Positions 1-7,325 of a stretch of 64,000 nt of DNA are shown piece by piece. How positions within the stretch are numbered: position 1 is the first letter of the stretch; each line of letters begins with the position of its first letter. The notes below the pieces were generated by a model that saw nothing but the letters and a program-made list of their open reading frames with translations, was not told the origin of the DNA and ran no database searches. Position numbers and translations under genes: made by a program. Source of the stretch: Clostridium collagenovorans DSM 3089 (GTDB lineage: Bacteria; Bacillota; Clostridia; Clostridiales; Clostridiaceae); NCBI RefSeq assembly GCF_900130005.1, contig NZ_FQXP01000003.1, positions 434,001-498,000 on the forward strand. The letters run 5' to 3'.

Positions 1-2
1 AT

Positions 3-719
3 AATAAATTAAATTTGCTTATATATCCTTCCTTGGTACAAGGAGATAAGGCTCATACTACCCTTGTAGAAGGAATTGAATACTTCAATAAGAAAAAAAA
101 TGTAGATGTAATAATTTTAGCAAGAGGTGGAGGATCTATAGAAGAACTATGGGCTTTCAATAATGAAAGTTTGGCATATGCTATTTATGGATCTAAAATT
201 CCAGTTGTAACAGGAGTAGGTCATGAAACAGACTTTACTATTGTAGATTTTGTAAGTGACAGAAGAGCACCTACACCTTCAGCTGCTGCAGAAATTGTTA
301 CTCCAGCATTAAGTGATATTTTAAATAATATTAAAGATAAAAGTGATTTATTAAGGTCGAATATGGATAGAATATTTTTAGAGAAGAGTGTAGCATTAAA
401 ATCTTTAGAGAAAGAATTAAAACTCTATAGTCCAGAAAAATATATTGTACATCAGTATGAGATTGTTGATTCACTTAAAGAAAAATTATTGCAAAAAATG
501 CAGTTTAAAATATCTATGGAAAAGGAAATTCTAGCAAGGTACAATTCATTGCTCTGTGCACACAACCCTTTAAATATATTAAATAAGGGATATTCTATAA
601 TTGAAAGCGAAGAGCAAAAATTTATAGGAAGCAAAGAAGAGATTAAAAAATATGAAAAAATTAGTATTAGGTTTAAAGATGGTAAAGTTAAAGCTAATAT
701 TAAGATTTTGGAGGAATAG
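3..719 (+). CDS. xseA: Exodeoxyribonuclease VII large subunit, C-terminal part (5' end outside window)
   Basis: Large subunit of exonuclease VII, a cytoplasmic nuclease that degrades single-stranded DNA from both ends. The reading frame is open from the first bases of the window, so the N-terminal OB-fold domain lies upstream. The visible part has the conserved catalytic-domain signatures: ILARGGGSIEELWAFN, then GVGHETDFTIVDFVSDRRAP followed by TPSAAAE. A long helical, coiled-coil-like C-terminus follows, as in the family. The stop codon is 2 nt before the xseB start, so the two subunits are translated as a unit. The TTG at 15 is an internal codon, not a start. Confidence 0.95.
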   Translation, partial: NKLNLLIYPSLVQGDKAHTTLVEGIEYFNKKKNVDVIILARGGGSIEELWAFNNESLAYAIYGSKIPVVTGVGHETDFTIVDFVSDRRAPTPSAAAEIVTPALSDILNNIKDKSDLLRSNMDRIFLEKSVALKSLEKELKLYSPEKYIVHQYEIVDSLKEKLLQKMQFKISMEKEILARYNSLLCAHNPLNILNKGYSIIESEEQKFIGSKEEIKKYEKISIRFKDGKVKANIKILEE

Positions 720-721
720 TT

Positions 722-943
722 ATGCCACCTAGAAAACAAAATTACGAAGATATGATTAAAAAATTGCAGTTAATAATTGAAAAAATGGAAAATGAAAATT
801 TATCCTTAGAAGAAGCTATAAAAAGCTATGAAGAAGGGGTTAAGCTTACTACAAGTTTGTATAAAATATTAAATGATGCGGAAGGCAAAATAAACATATT
901 AAGTTCCAATGGAGAAGAGGAATTTAATATGTGCGAAGAGTAG
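722..943 (+). CDS. xseB: Exodeoxyribonuclease VII small subunit
   Basis: Small subunit that binds the XseA helical region to form active exonuclease VII. At 73 aa it has the normal family length, with the typical helical sequence containing NLSLEEAIKSYEEGVKL. It starts 2 nt after the xseA stop with a GGAGGA Shine-Dalgarno inside the end of xseA, so it is almost certainly in the same operon. ispA follows 35 nt later, the usual Firmicute order xseA-xseB-ispA. Confidence 0.96.
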   Translation: MPPRKQNYEDMIKKLQLIIEKMENENLSLEEAIKSYEEGVKLTTSLYKILNDAEGKINILSSNGEEEFNMCEE

Positions 944-978
944 TTATATAAGCTTAAATTTAGAAGGAAGGTGTATTT

Positions 979-1848
979 ATGAACATAAGTGAATTAAAAA
1001 ATGAAGTTTCCTGCTGGCTAAAGGAATACTTTGATAACAAGGGTACTTATGAAAAAACAATATATGAGTCTATGGCTTATAGTGTAAATGTAGGTGGAAA
1101 AAGAATAAGACCTATACTTATGTTACTTACATATGATTTATATAAAGAAAACTATAAGGACATAATGCCTATAGCAGGAGCCTTAGAGATGATACATACC
1201 TATTCACTTATACATGATGATTTACCTTGTATGGATAATGATGATTTAAGAAGAGGTATGCCTACTAATCACATTAAATTTGGAGAAGCTATGGCTGTTT
1301 TAGCAGGTGATGGACTTCTTAATGAGGCCTTTAAAATTTTATTTAAAGAATCTTTAAATGGAAAACAGGAATATATAGAATCATCATATTTAATATCAAA
1401 AGCTTCTTCAGTAGAGGGAATGATTGCAGGGCAAGTTGTAGATATACTTAACGAAGGTAAAAAGATTACAGAAGAGGAATTATTTTTTACTCATAGAAAT
1501 AAAACAGGCGAACTAATAAAGGTTGCTATAGTAGCAGGTGCTATATTAGGAGAAGCTAGTAAGGAAGATAGAGCAGTTCTTGAGGAGTATGGTGAAAAGT
1601 TAGGTTTGGCATTCCAGATAAAGGATGATGTATTAGACGTAGAAGGTGATGTAAAGAAACTAGGAAAAAACACCTTAAGCGATGAAGAAAATAATAAAAC
1701 TACATTTGTAACTTTATATGGAATAGAAAAATGCAAAGACATGGAACAGGAACTTTATTATAAGTGCATGGAACTTTTAAAAAGTCTACAAAAGTCAACA
1801 AAAGACTTAGAGGACTTAACTAAATTCTTGCTTGAAAGAGAATTTTAA
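979..1848 (+). CDS. ispA: Short-chain polyprenyl diphosphate synthase (farnesyl/geranyl diphosphate synthase)
   Basis: Condenses IPP with allylic diphosphates to make geranyl/farnesyl diphosphate, the precursor of undecaprenyl carriers and other isoprenoids. It is 289 aa, normal for the family. The first Asp-rich motif DDLPCMDNDDLRRG is at about residues 80-93, with the two-residue insertion typical of bacterial FPP synthases. The second motif, DDVLDVEGD, is at about 217-225. GGKRIRP near residue 40 is the IPP-binding region. The SD is GGAAGG. Together with dxs downstream it brackets the OLE RNA and oapA. FPP versus GGPP product cannot be decided from sequence alone. Confidence 0.93.
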   Translation: MNISELKNEVSCWLKEYFDNKGTYEKTIYESMAYSVNVGGKRIRPILMLLTYDLYKENYKDIMPIAGALEMIHTYSLIHDDLPCMDNDDLRRGMPTNHIKFGEAMAVLAGDGLLNEAFKILFKESLNGKQEYIESSYLISKASSVEGMIAGQVVDILNEGKKITEEELFFTHRNKTGELIKVAIVAGAILGEASKEDRAVLEEYGEKLGLAFQIKDDVLDVEGDVKKLGKNTLSDEENNKTTFVTLYGIEKCKDMEQELYYKCMELLKSLQKSTKDLEDLTKFLLEREF

Positions 1849-1903
1849 AAAATTAAATTTAAATAGATATTTTTAATAATATATTAAGATTACAATAAAG
1901 ATT

Positions 1904-1932
1904 TTGAATCAAAAATATAGTTATGATATAAT
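1904..1932 (+). promoter_or_regulatory. Sigma-A promoter with extended -10, in front of the OLE RNA
   Basis: A TTGAAT -35 box (1904-1909), a 17-bp spacer and a perfect TATAAT -10 (1927-1932) are preceded by TG at 1924-1925, giving an extended -10. Transcription would start near 1939, at the 5' edge of the structured RNA. The RNA can therefore be made independently of the xseA-ispA transcript. Confidence 0.75.
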
Positions 1933-1939
1933 ATCTTAA

Positions 1940-2488
1940 GTATAAAAGTGGTGTAGTATCCTAGTCAGGTAACTACCTCTGAGGGCGGGGCTAAAAATCC
2001 GTTGAAGGGCACATCGATGAAGTTTCTGGTGCTGGCTTAAGACGCCCAGTCTTGGGCTTGTGCTGGGAGTAAAGGAGTTGGGGCAGCCGCAATGGCATGC
2101 GCAACTGACCCTACCTCCGTGGAGACCATAACTTGTGGATAGGGCTAGATACCCTTTCTACGACTATGGATTAAACCTGCATTGTGGTGAATAGCTATGT
2201 GCAGTGTAGCCTGCCTTGAGTGAGATAGGTAGAGGTGAATTTCACTTAAACCTATTTTGCAAAAGAGGCTAAAGAGATAGCCAACTGCTGAGGAAATCTC
2301 CTAGGCTATTCTAATGAGATATGCTAGGGATTGTAGTATGATCTAAGTGGTAATCTAGTACTATAATTGGCGACATTATAGAAAATACATTAAAGGGAAA
2401 CCGTCTTATTGGCGACAATTAGATTGTATTTTGGGAAAGCATACTGGACCTAAGTCATAAGTTTTACCTAGTGTATTACCACTTTTTT
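1940..2488 (+). ncRNA. ole: OLE RNA (ornate, large, extremophilic noncoding RNA)
   Basis: About 550 nt with no usable reading frame and base composition far more GC-rich than its surroundings, lying between ispA and oapA. The ends pair: 1944-1952 (AAAAGTGGT) is exactly complementary to 2478-2486 (ACCACTTTT), closing the RNA with a 9-bp terminal helix. Many internal GC-rich stems are visible, for example around 2040-2110. The motif ATTGGCGACA occurs twice, at 2366 and 2408. OLE RNA is a known large RNA of anaerobic and extremophilic Firmicutes, found beside oapA in clusters with ispA, dxs, recN and spo0A. It forms a membrane ribonucleoprotein linked to cold, alcohol and Mg2+ stress. The assignment rests on gene context plus size and structure; a covariance search was not run. 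The exact 3' end is uncertain. Confidence 0.85.
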
Positions 2489-2530
2489 ATAACAAGTTTT
2501 ATATTCTAGGGGAGAAAGTTTGAGGATTAC

Positions 2531-3106
2531 ATGGTTAAAGAAAAAAGAAATAATAAAAAGGGAAAAACTATTAGCCATAAAAAATGGGTAACTATAATTG
2601 TATTATGGACAATTTTACTTGGTGGAGGAATATCCCTTTTATCAGATATGCTACTAAGTAAGGCTGAACTTTTAGTAGCTTTTATTATTTTGATTTCTAT
2701 AATTTTATTTGGTATAATTTTCGATACCATAGGCACAGCTGTTACTGCAGCAAAGGAGACGCCCTTTCATGCTATGGCAGCTAAAAAGGTTCCAGGAGCA
2801 AAAATAGCAGTTTCATTAATTAGAAATGCAGATAAGGTATCTAATTTTTGTAATGATGTTATTGGAGACATATGCGGAATAGTAAGTGGATCAGCAGGTG
2901 CTATAATACTTGTAAAACTAATAGGAATATTACAAACCAAAGGAATTACATTGCAAAATACTTTTATGAGTGCTTTAATAGGCGCCATAATTGCTGCAAT
3001 TACAATTGGAGGAAAGGCTTTAGGAAAGAGTATAGCTATAAGTCGTTCGAATGAAATAATATTTGAGGTTGCTAAAATAATTCAAATATTTAAAAAGGAT
3101 AGATGA
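2531..3106 (+). CDS. oapA: OLE-associated membrane protein OapA
   Basis: Integral membrane protein that in Bacillus halodurans binds OLE RNA and holds it at the membrane. It is 191 aa with a basic N-terminus (KEKRNNKKGK) and about four hydrophobic segments, near residues 18-41, 47-74, 112-132 and 143-170. A polar stretch between segments 2 and 3 contains the FCNDVIGDICG region. It starts about 40 nt after the OLE RNA, with SD GAGGA. The stop overlaps the dxs start (ATGA), so oapA and dxs are translationally coupled. Function is inferred from position next to the large RNA and from size and topology. No enzymatic motif is visible. Confidence 0.85.
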   Translation: MVKEKRNNKKGKTISHKKWVTIIVLWTILLGGGISLLSDMLLSKAELLVAFIILISIILFGIIFDTIGTAVTAAKETPFHAMAAKKVPGAKIAVSLIRNADKVSNFCNDVIGDICGIVSGSAGAIILVKLIGILQTKGITLQNTFMSALIGAIIAAITIGGKALGKSIAISRSNEIIFEVAKIIQIFKKDR

Positions 3107-4977
3107 TAATGAGTAAGATACTTGAAAATTACAAAGGTGTAAAAGATGTTAATAAGATGTCTTTGGAAGAATTAAATAGTTTTTCTAAGGAAATTAGAGA
3201 ATTTTTAATAAAAAATGTTTCTAAAACTGGAGGACATTTAGCTTCCAATTTAGGTGTAGTTGAATTAACTTTATCAATTTTTAAAGTATTCAACATGGAA
3301 AGAGATAAATTAATATGGGATGTTGGACATCAATCATATGTACATAAACTTTTAACAGGAAGAAAAAACGAGTTTGAGAATTTAAGAAACTATGGAGGAA
3401 TAAGTGGGTTTCCTAAAAGACAAGAAAGCCCATATGATGCTTTTGATACAGGGCATAGTAGCACATCTATATCTGCTGGCATAGGAATGGCTAGAGCAAG
3501 AGATTTAAAAAAAGAGAACTATAGAGTTATATCAGTTATAGGTGATGGAGCTTTGACAGGTGGTATGGCATTAGAGGCACTAAATGATATAGGGTATAAC
3601 AAGACGAACATGACAATAATCTTAAATGACAATGAAATGTCAATAGCTAAAAATGTTGGTGGAATGTCCTCTTATTTAAACAAACTAAGAACTGATCCAA
3701 AATATAATAGACTTAAAGAGGATTTAAACTCAACAATTTTGAAAATTCCCAATGTAGGGAAGGATATGGTTACAACTATGCAAAGGTTTAAAGATGGTGT
3801 TAAGCATTTAGTTGTTCCGGGTATGTTCTTTGAAGATATAGGTATAAAATATATAGGACCTATTGATGGTCATGATATTAAAAAGTTAAATGAAGTTTTA
3901 AGAAGAGCTAAGGAAGTAAGTGGACCGGTTTTAGTACACGTTTTAACACTTAAAGGTAAGGGTTACAAGTTTGCTGAACAAAATCCAAATAAGTTCCATG
4001 GAGTAGGACCCTTTGATTCTTGCAATGGAGAGTGTGCTACTAGTTCATCTAGAAACTACTCATCTGTTTTTGGAGAGTCCATGATTGAGCTTGCCAAGGA
4101 AGATAAGGACTTAGTTGCAGTTACAGCAGCTATGCCTGATGGAACGGGACTACTAGACTTTTCAAAAAAATATAAAAATAGATTTTTTGATGTAGGAATT
4201 GCAGAACAACATGCAGTTACGTTATCAGCGGGAATGGCCGCGGCAGGCTTAAAACCTGTGTTTGCGGTATATTCTACCTTTTTACAAAGGGCTTATGACC
4301 AAGTTGTGCATGATGTATGTATTCAAAATCTACCAGTGGTTTTTGCCATTGATAGAGCAGGAATAGTAGGGCAAGATGGCGAAACACATCAAGGAATATT
4401 CGATATATCATTTTTATCACATATTCCTAATATGACAATTGTAAGTCCTAAGTGTATAGATGAAATGAAACCTTTATTAAAATGGTCCTTAGATCATAAT
4501 GGACCTGTTGCAATTAGGTATCCAAGGGGTGGAGATTGTAATAATTTAAGGCTTCAACCTAGTGAAAACTTTAGTCTAGGAAAGTGGGAGACAATTAAAG
4601 AAGGAAAAGATGTTGTTATAATAGCTACAGGAAAAATGGTTCAACATGCAATGCTTGCTGAAATGGAGCTAAAAAAAGAGAATATCGATTGTGGAATAAT
4701 AAATGCAACATTTATTAAGCCAATTGATAAAAAAAATGTTGACTTATTGAGCAAAAAGTATAAAAATATAGTTACGATAGAAGACAATGTAATTCAAGGT
4801 GGACTAGGGTCAACTATATTACAATATTTAAACTCAATAGGATACAATGGAACAGTATCTAATTTAGGCTATGAAGATGAATTTATACCACATGGAAATA
4901 GTAATAAATTATATGAAGTATATGGACTGAATCCAAGTGGAATAAAGGAAAAAATATTAGCAGGTTTAAAAGTGTAA
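3103..4977 (+). CDS. dxs: 1-deoxy-D-xylulose-5-phosphate synthase
   Basis: TPP-dependent transketolase-like enzyme that condenses pyruvate and glyceraldehyde 3-phosphate to DXP, the first step of the MEP isoprenoid pathway. It is 624 aa, full length. The TPP-binding segment is VIGDGALTGGMALEAL (about residues 145-160). The N-terminal SKTGGHLASNLGVVELT and the central VGIAEQHAVTLSAGMA motif are canonical. ATG at 3103 overlaps the oapA stop; a second ATG at 3109 is an alternative start. It works in the same pathway as ispA, but the intermediate MEP genes are not here. Confidence 0.97.
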   Translation: MIMSKILENYKGVKDVNKMSLEELNSFSKEIREFLIKNVSKTGGHLASNLGVVELTLSIFKVFNMERDKLIWDVGHQSYVHKLLTGRKNEFENLRNYGGISGFPKRQESPYDAFDTGHSSTSISAGIGMARARDLKKENYRVISVIGDGALTGGMALEALNDIGYNKTNMTIILNDNEMSIAKNVGGMSSYLNKLRTDPKYNRLKEDLNSTILKIPNVGKDMVTTMQRFKDGVKHLVVPGMFFEDIGIKYIGPIDGHDIKKLNEVLRRAKEVSGPVLVHVLTLKGKGYKFAEQNPNKFHGVGPFDSCNGECATSSSRNYSSVFGESMIELAKEDKDLVAVTAAMPDGTGLLDFSKKYKNRFFDVGIAEQHAVTLSAGMAAAGLKPVFAVYSTFLQRAYDQVVHDVCIQNLPVVFAIDRAGIVGQDGETHQGIFDISFLSHIPNMTIVSPKCIDEMKPLLKWSLDHNGPVAIRYPRGGDCNNLRLQPSENFSLGKWETIKEGKDVVIIATGKMVQHAMLAEMELKKENIDCGIINATFIKPIDKKNVDLLSKKYKNIVTIEDNVIQGGLGSTILQYLNSIGYNGTVSNLGYEDEFIPHGNSNKLYEVYGLNPSGIKEKILAGLKV

Positions 4978-5000
4978 TTATATACACAGGAAAAATATTT

Positions 5001-5053
5001 ATTATGGCCTAGCACTTAGGAATATTTTAATTTAGTGAGTGTTAGGCTATAAT
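5001..5053. repeat. Long dyad (up to 18-bp stem) between dxs and tlyA
   Basis: Positions 5001-5018 pair with 5036-5053, including three G-U type pairs. The core is GCCTAGCAC (5007-5015) against GTGTTAGGC (5039-5047), with a 17-nt loop. No T-run follows, so it is not a classical terminator. It ends 5 bp before the TATAAT of the tlyA promoter and covers the place of its -35 box. It could be an operator or an RNA processing stem. Confidence 0.5.
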
Positions 5054-5055
5054 TA

Positions 5056-5064
5056 TGTTATAAT
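5056..5064 (+). promoter_or_regulatory. Extended -10 promoter for tlyA-nadK
   Basis: TGT followed by a perfect TATAAT (5059-5064) gives an extended -10, 29 bp before the tlyA ATG. No good -35 box is visible at the expected place, which is occupied by the 3' arm of the 5001-5053 dyad. This would be an internal promoter for the distal part of the cluster. Confidence 0.5.
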
Positions 5065-5093
5065 ATATACATATAGTCTTGGGAGCATTACGA

Positions 5094-5906
5094 ATGGAAA
5101 ATGAAAAAAAACGATTAGACGTATTATTAGTTGAAAAAGCTATTTTTACATCGAGAGAAAGAGCGAGAGAAAATGTTGAAAAAGGTAATATACTAGTAGA
5201 TGGGAAGAAAGTTGATAAATGTAGCAAAAAAATAGATATAAATTCTAAAATAGAGTTTATAGGAGAAAAGTTACCCTATGTAAGTAGAGGCGGATTAAAA
5301 TTAGAAAAAGCTATAGATTTATTTAATATAAATTTAAAGCAAAAAGTCTGTTTGGACATTGGAGCATCTACAGGAGGCTTTACAGATTGTATGCTACAAA
5401 ATGGTGCTAAATTAGTTTATGCCATTGATGTTGGAACAAATCAACTACACGATTCCTTAAGAAGTAACCCTAAGGTTATATCCATGGAAAAAACAAATGT
5501 GAAAGATGTTAAGTTGCAGGATTTAGAAGAATACGGAAGTTTTGCATCGATAGATGTATCATTTATATCACTTACGAAAGTGTTACCAACTGTGGTAAAT
5601 CTTTTGGATAGTTGTGGAGAAGTTATGGCTTTAATTAAACCACAATTTGAAGCAGGAAAAGGTAACGTAAATAAACAAGGTGTAGTAAAAAATATAAAAA
5701 TTCATAAGAATATTTTAAATACTCTTATAGGATTTTTTAAGGAACATAATTTAAATATTAAAGGATTTACATTTTCACCTATTAAGGGTCCAAATGGAAA
5801 TATTGAATATTTAGTTTACTTGAGCAAGGACAACAACGAAGAAGACATTTTTGATAAATTCATTATTGAGGATGTAATAGACGAAGCTTTTCGAAGTTTA
5901 AATTAG
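5094..5906 (+). CDS. tlyA: TlyA/YqxC-family rRNA methyltransferase (S4 + FtsJ-like domains)
   Basis: Predicted SAM-dependent 2'-O-methyltransferase acting on rRNA, as described for TlyA. The N-terminal S4 RNA-binding domain spans about residues 3-62 (RLDVLLVEKA, SRERARENVEKGNILVDG). The Rossmann methyltransferase fold follows with SAM motif CLDIGASTGGFTDCML, then VSFISLTKVLP and IKPQFEAGKG. The ATG at 5094, with SD GGGAG, is preferred over an in-frame TTG at 5079, giving 270 aa. The next gene, nadK, starts 8 nt after the stop, the same order as in many Firmicutes. Whether it acts on 16S, 23S or both cannot be told from sequence. Confidence 0.9.
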   Translation: MENEKKRLDVLLVEKAIFTSRERARENVEKGNILVDGKKVDKCSKKIDINSKIEFIGEKLPYVSRGGLKLEKAIDLFNINLKQKVCLDIGASTGGFTDCMLQNGAKLVYAIDVGTNQLHDSLRSNPKVISMEKTNVKDVKLQDLEEYGSFASIDVSFISLTKVLPTVVNLLDSCGEVMALIKPQFEAGKGNVNKQGVVKNIKIHKNILNTLIGFFKEHNLNIKGFTFSPIKGPNGNIEYLVYLSKDNNEEDIFDKFIIEDVIDEAFRSLN

Positions 5907-5914
5907 GAGGAATC

Positions 5915-6742
5915 ATGACTAACATAGGAGTAAATATAAATACCAGTAAAGATCCTGATGAAAGAATATTGAAATACATTGTTAATATATTAGAGCAATA
6001 TATTAAACCTGTAAATATAACTATCTTTAAGGATGATTTGAATAATGAGGAAAAAAAAATAAGAGGCTTAGATGCCATGATTGTTTTAGGTGGAGATGGG
6101 ACAATTCTAGGAGCTGCTAGAATATTAGTTAAGTATGATGTACCTATTTTAGGTGTAAATATAGGCCATTTAGGCTTTTTAACTAGTGTAGAGATGCTAG
6201 AATTTGAAGATGCAATAAAAAGACTTTTAAACAATCAATATAGTATCGAAGAAAGAGTAATGCTAAATTGCATTAAAAAAGATACGAATGAAAATTTTCC
6301 TGCATTGAATGATGTAGTTATATGTAAAGGTACACTTTCAAGAATAGCTGAATTTACAATTTTTATAGATGATTGTTACTATAGTAAATTCGATGCTGAT
6401 GGTGTGATTATTTCTACACCTACAGGCTCAACGGCATATTCTTTATCAGCTGGTGGTCCTATAGTGCATCCTAATTTAAATGTTGTATCAATAACTCCTA
6501 TATGTCCCCATAAACTAGAAATGAGAACAATAATAGTGGATTGTAAAAGCAAAGTTGAAATCTTAGTAAGTACTAAAGAAAGTAAGGAAGAAGTGTATCT
6601 TACTATAGATGGTCAAGAATCTAGAAGTATAGGTGAATTAGGTGAGATACAAGTAAGTGCTTTGAATAACAAATGTAAGCTTATAAGATTACAAAATAAA
6701 TGTTATTTTGATATATTAAATAAAAAGATACTTTCAAGATAA
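5915..6742 (+). CDS. nadK: NAD kinase
   Basis: Phosphorylates NAD to NADP using ATP or polyphosphate. It is 275 aa. The GGDGT motif (GGDGTILGAAR, about residues 59-69) is the catalytic nucleotide-binding loop. NDVVICKG and DGVIISTPTGSTAYSLSAGG are the other conserved blocks. The start has a textbook AGGAGG site 8 nt after the tlyA stop, so the two are cotranscribed. argR follows after about 105 nt that contain an 8-bp dyad (6800-6807 with 6816-6823). Confidence 0.96.
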   Translation: MTNIGVNINTSKDPDERILKYIVNILEQYIKPVNITIFKDDLNNEEKKIRGLDAMIVLGGDGTILGAARILVKYDVPILGVNIGHLGFLTSVEMLEFEDAIKRLLNNQYSIEERVMLNCIKKDTNENFPALNDVVICKGTLSRIAEFTIFIDDCYYSKFDADGVIISTPTGSTAYSLSAGGPIVHPNLNVVSITPICPHKLEMRTIIVDCKSKVEILVSTKESKEEVYLTIDGQESRSIGELGEIQVSALNNKCKLIRLQNKCYFDILNKKILSR

Positions 6743-6847
6743 ACGTAGGAAAAGACGTAAAAGTTGGTTTAATCTAATTGTATTAAAAATATATTGTGAA
6801 CCTTAATAAGAGTTAATTAAGGTCGAATAATTTAAGGGTGGTATTAT

Positions 6848-7306
6848 ATGAAATCAAAACGTCAATCTTTAATACTAGAGATTGTAAATTCTATGGATAT
6901 TGAAACTCAGGAAGAATTAGTTATCGAATTAAAAAAAGTTGGAATACATGTAAAACAATCTACTTTATCAAGAGACATTAAAGATCTTAGACTTACTAAG
7001 GTATTAGGAGATAATGGAGTATATAAGTATGCTTCTATACATCCAACTTCAGACATAAAAAGTGAGAGATTCTTAAGTATTTTAAGAAATACAGTATTAA
7101 ATGTAGAAAAAGTAGATAAATTTGTTATAATAAAAACTATTTCAGGTTCAGCTTCAGCAGCTGCAGAAGCTTTAGATTGCTTAGCTATGCAAGATATTGC
7201 AGGAACAATAGCAGGAGACAATACAATTTTTATGCTTATAAGAAGTGAGGAAAGAGCTGAAAAGCTTATGGAAGAAATCCTGAAAATTATAAACAGTAAA
7301 GAATAG
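6848..7306 (+). CDS. argR: Arginine repressor ArgR/AhrC
   Basis: Arginine-responsive transcription regulator controlling arginine biosynthesis and catabolism. It is 152 aa, normal length. The N-terminal winged helix includes the recognition region STLSRDIKDLRL (about residues 38-49). The C-terminal hexamerisation and arginine-binding domain has GSASAAAEALD and GTIAGDNTIFML, with the paired Asp-type site (GDN here). SD is AAGGGTGG. It lies in the conserved nadK-argR-recN order and has no arginine genes nearby, which is usual for this locus. Confidence 0.95.
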   Translation: MKSKRQSLILEIVNSMDIETQEELVIELKKVGIHVKQSTLSRDIKDLRLTKVLGDNGVYKYASIHPTSDIKSERFLSILRNTVLNVEKVDKFVIIKTISGSASAAAEALDCLAMQDIAGTIAGDNTIFMLIRSEERAEKLMEEILKIINSKE

Positions 7307-7325
7307 AAACAAAGGGTGATGAATT

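Noticed and set aside
452..739. Reverse-strand open frame over xseA and similar antisense frames elsewhere (for example 1491-1742, 9839-10291, 44062-44532)
   Set aside because: They lie opposite well-supported genes, lack SD sites and have compositions expected from reverse-reading AT-rich codons.
1944..2488. Possible group I or II intron, or RNase P-like RNA, in the ispA-oapA gap
   Set aside because: It does not interrupt a gene, encodes no protein, lacks the motifs I know for these, and context fits OLE RNA.
2872..3054. Short + frame inside oapA
   Set aside because: Out of frame inside a clear membrane-protein gene, no SD, unlikely amino-acid mix.
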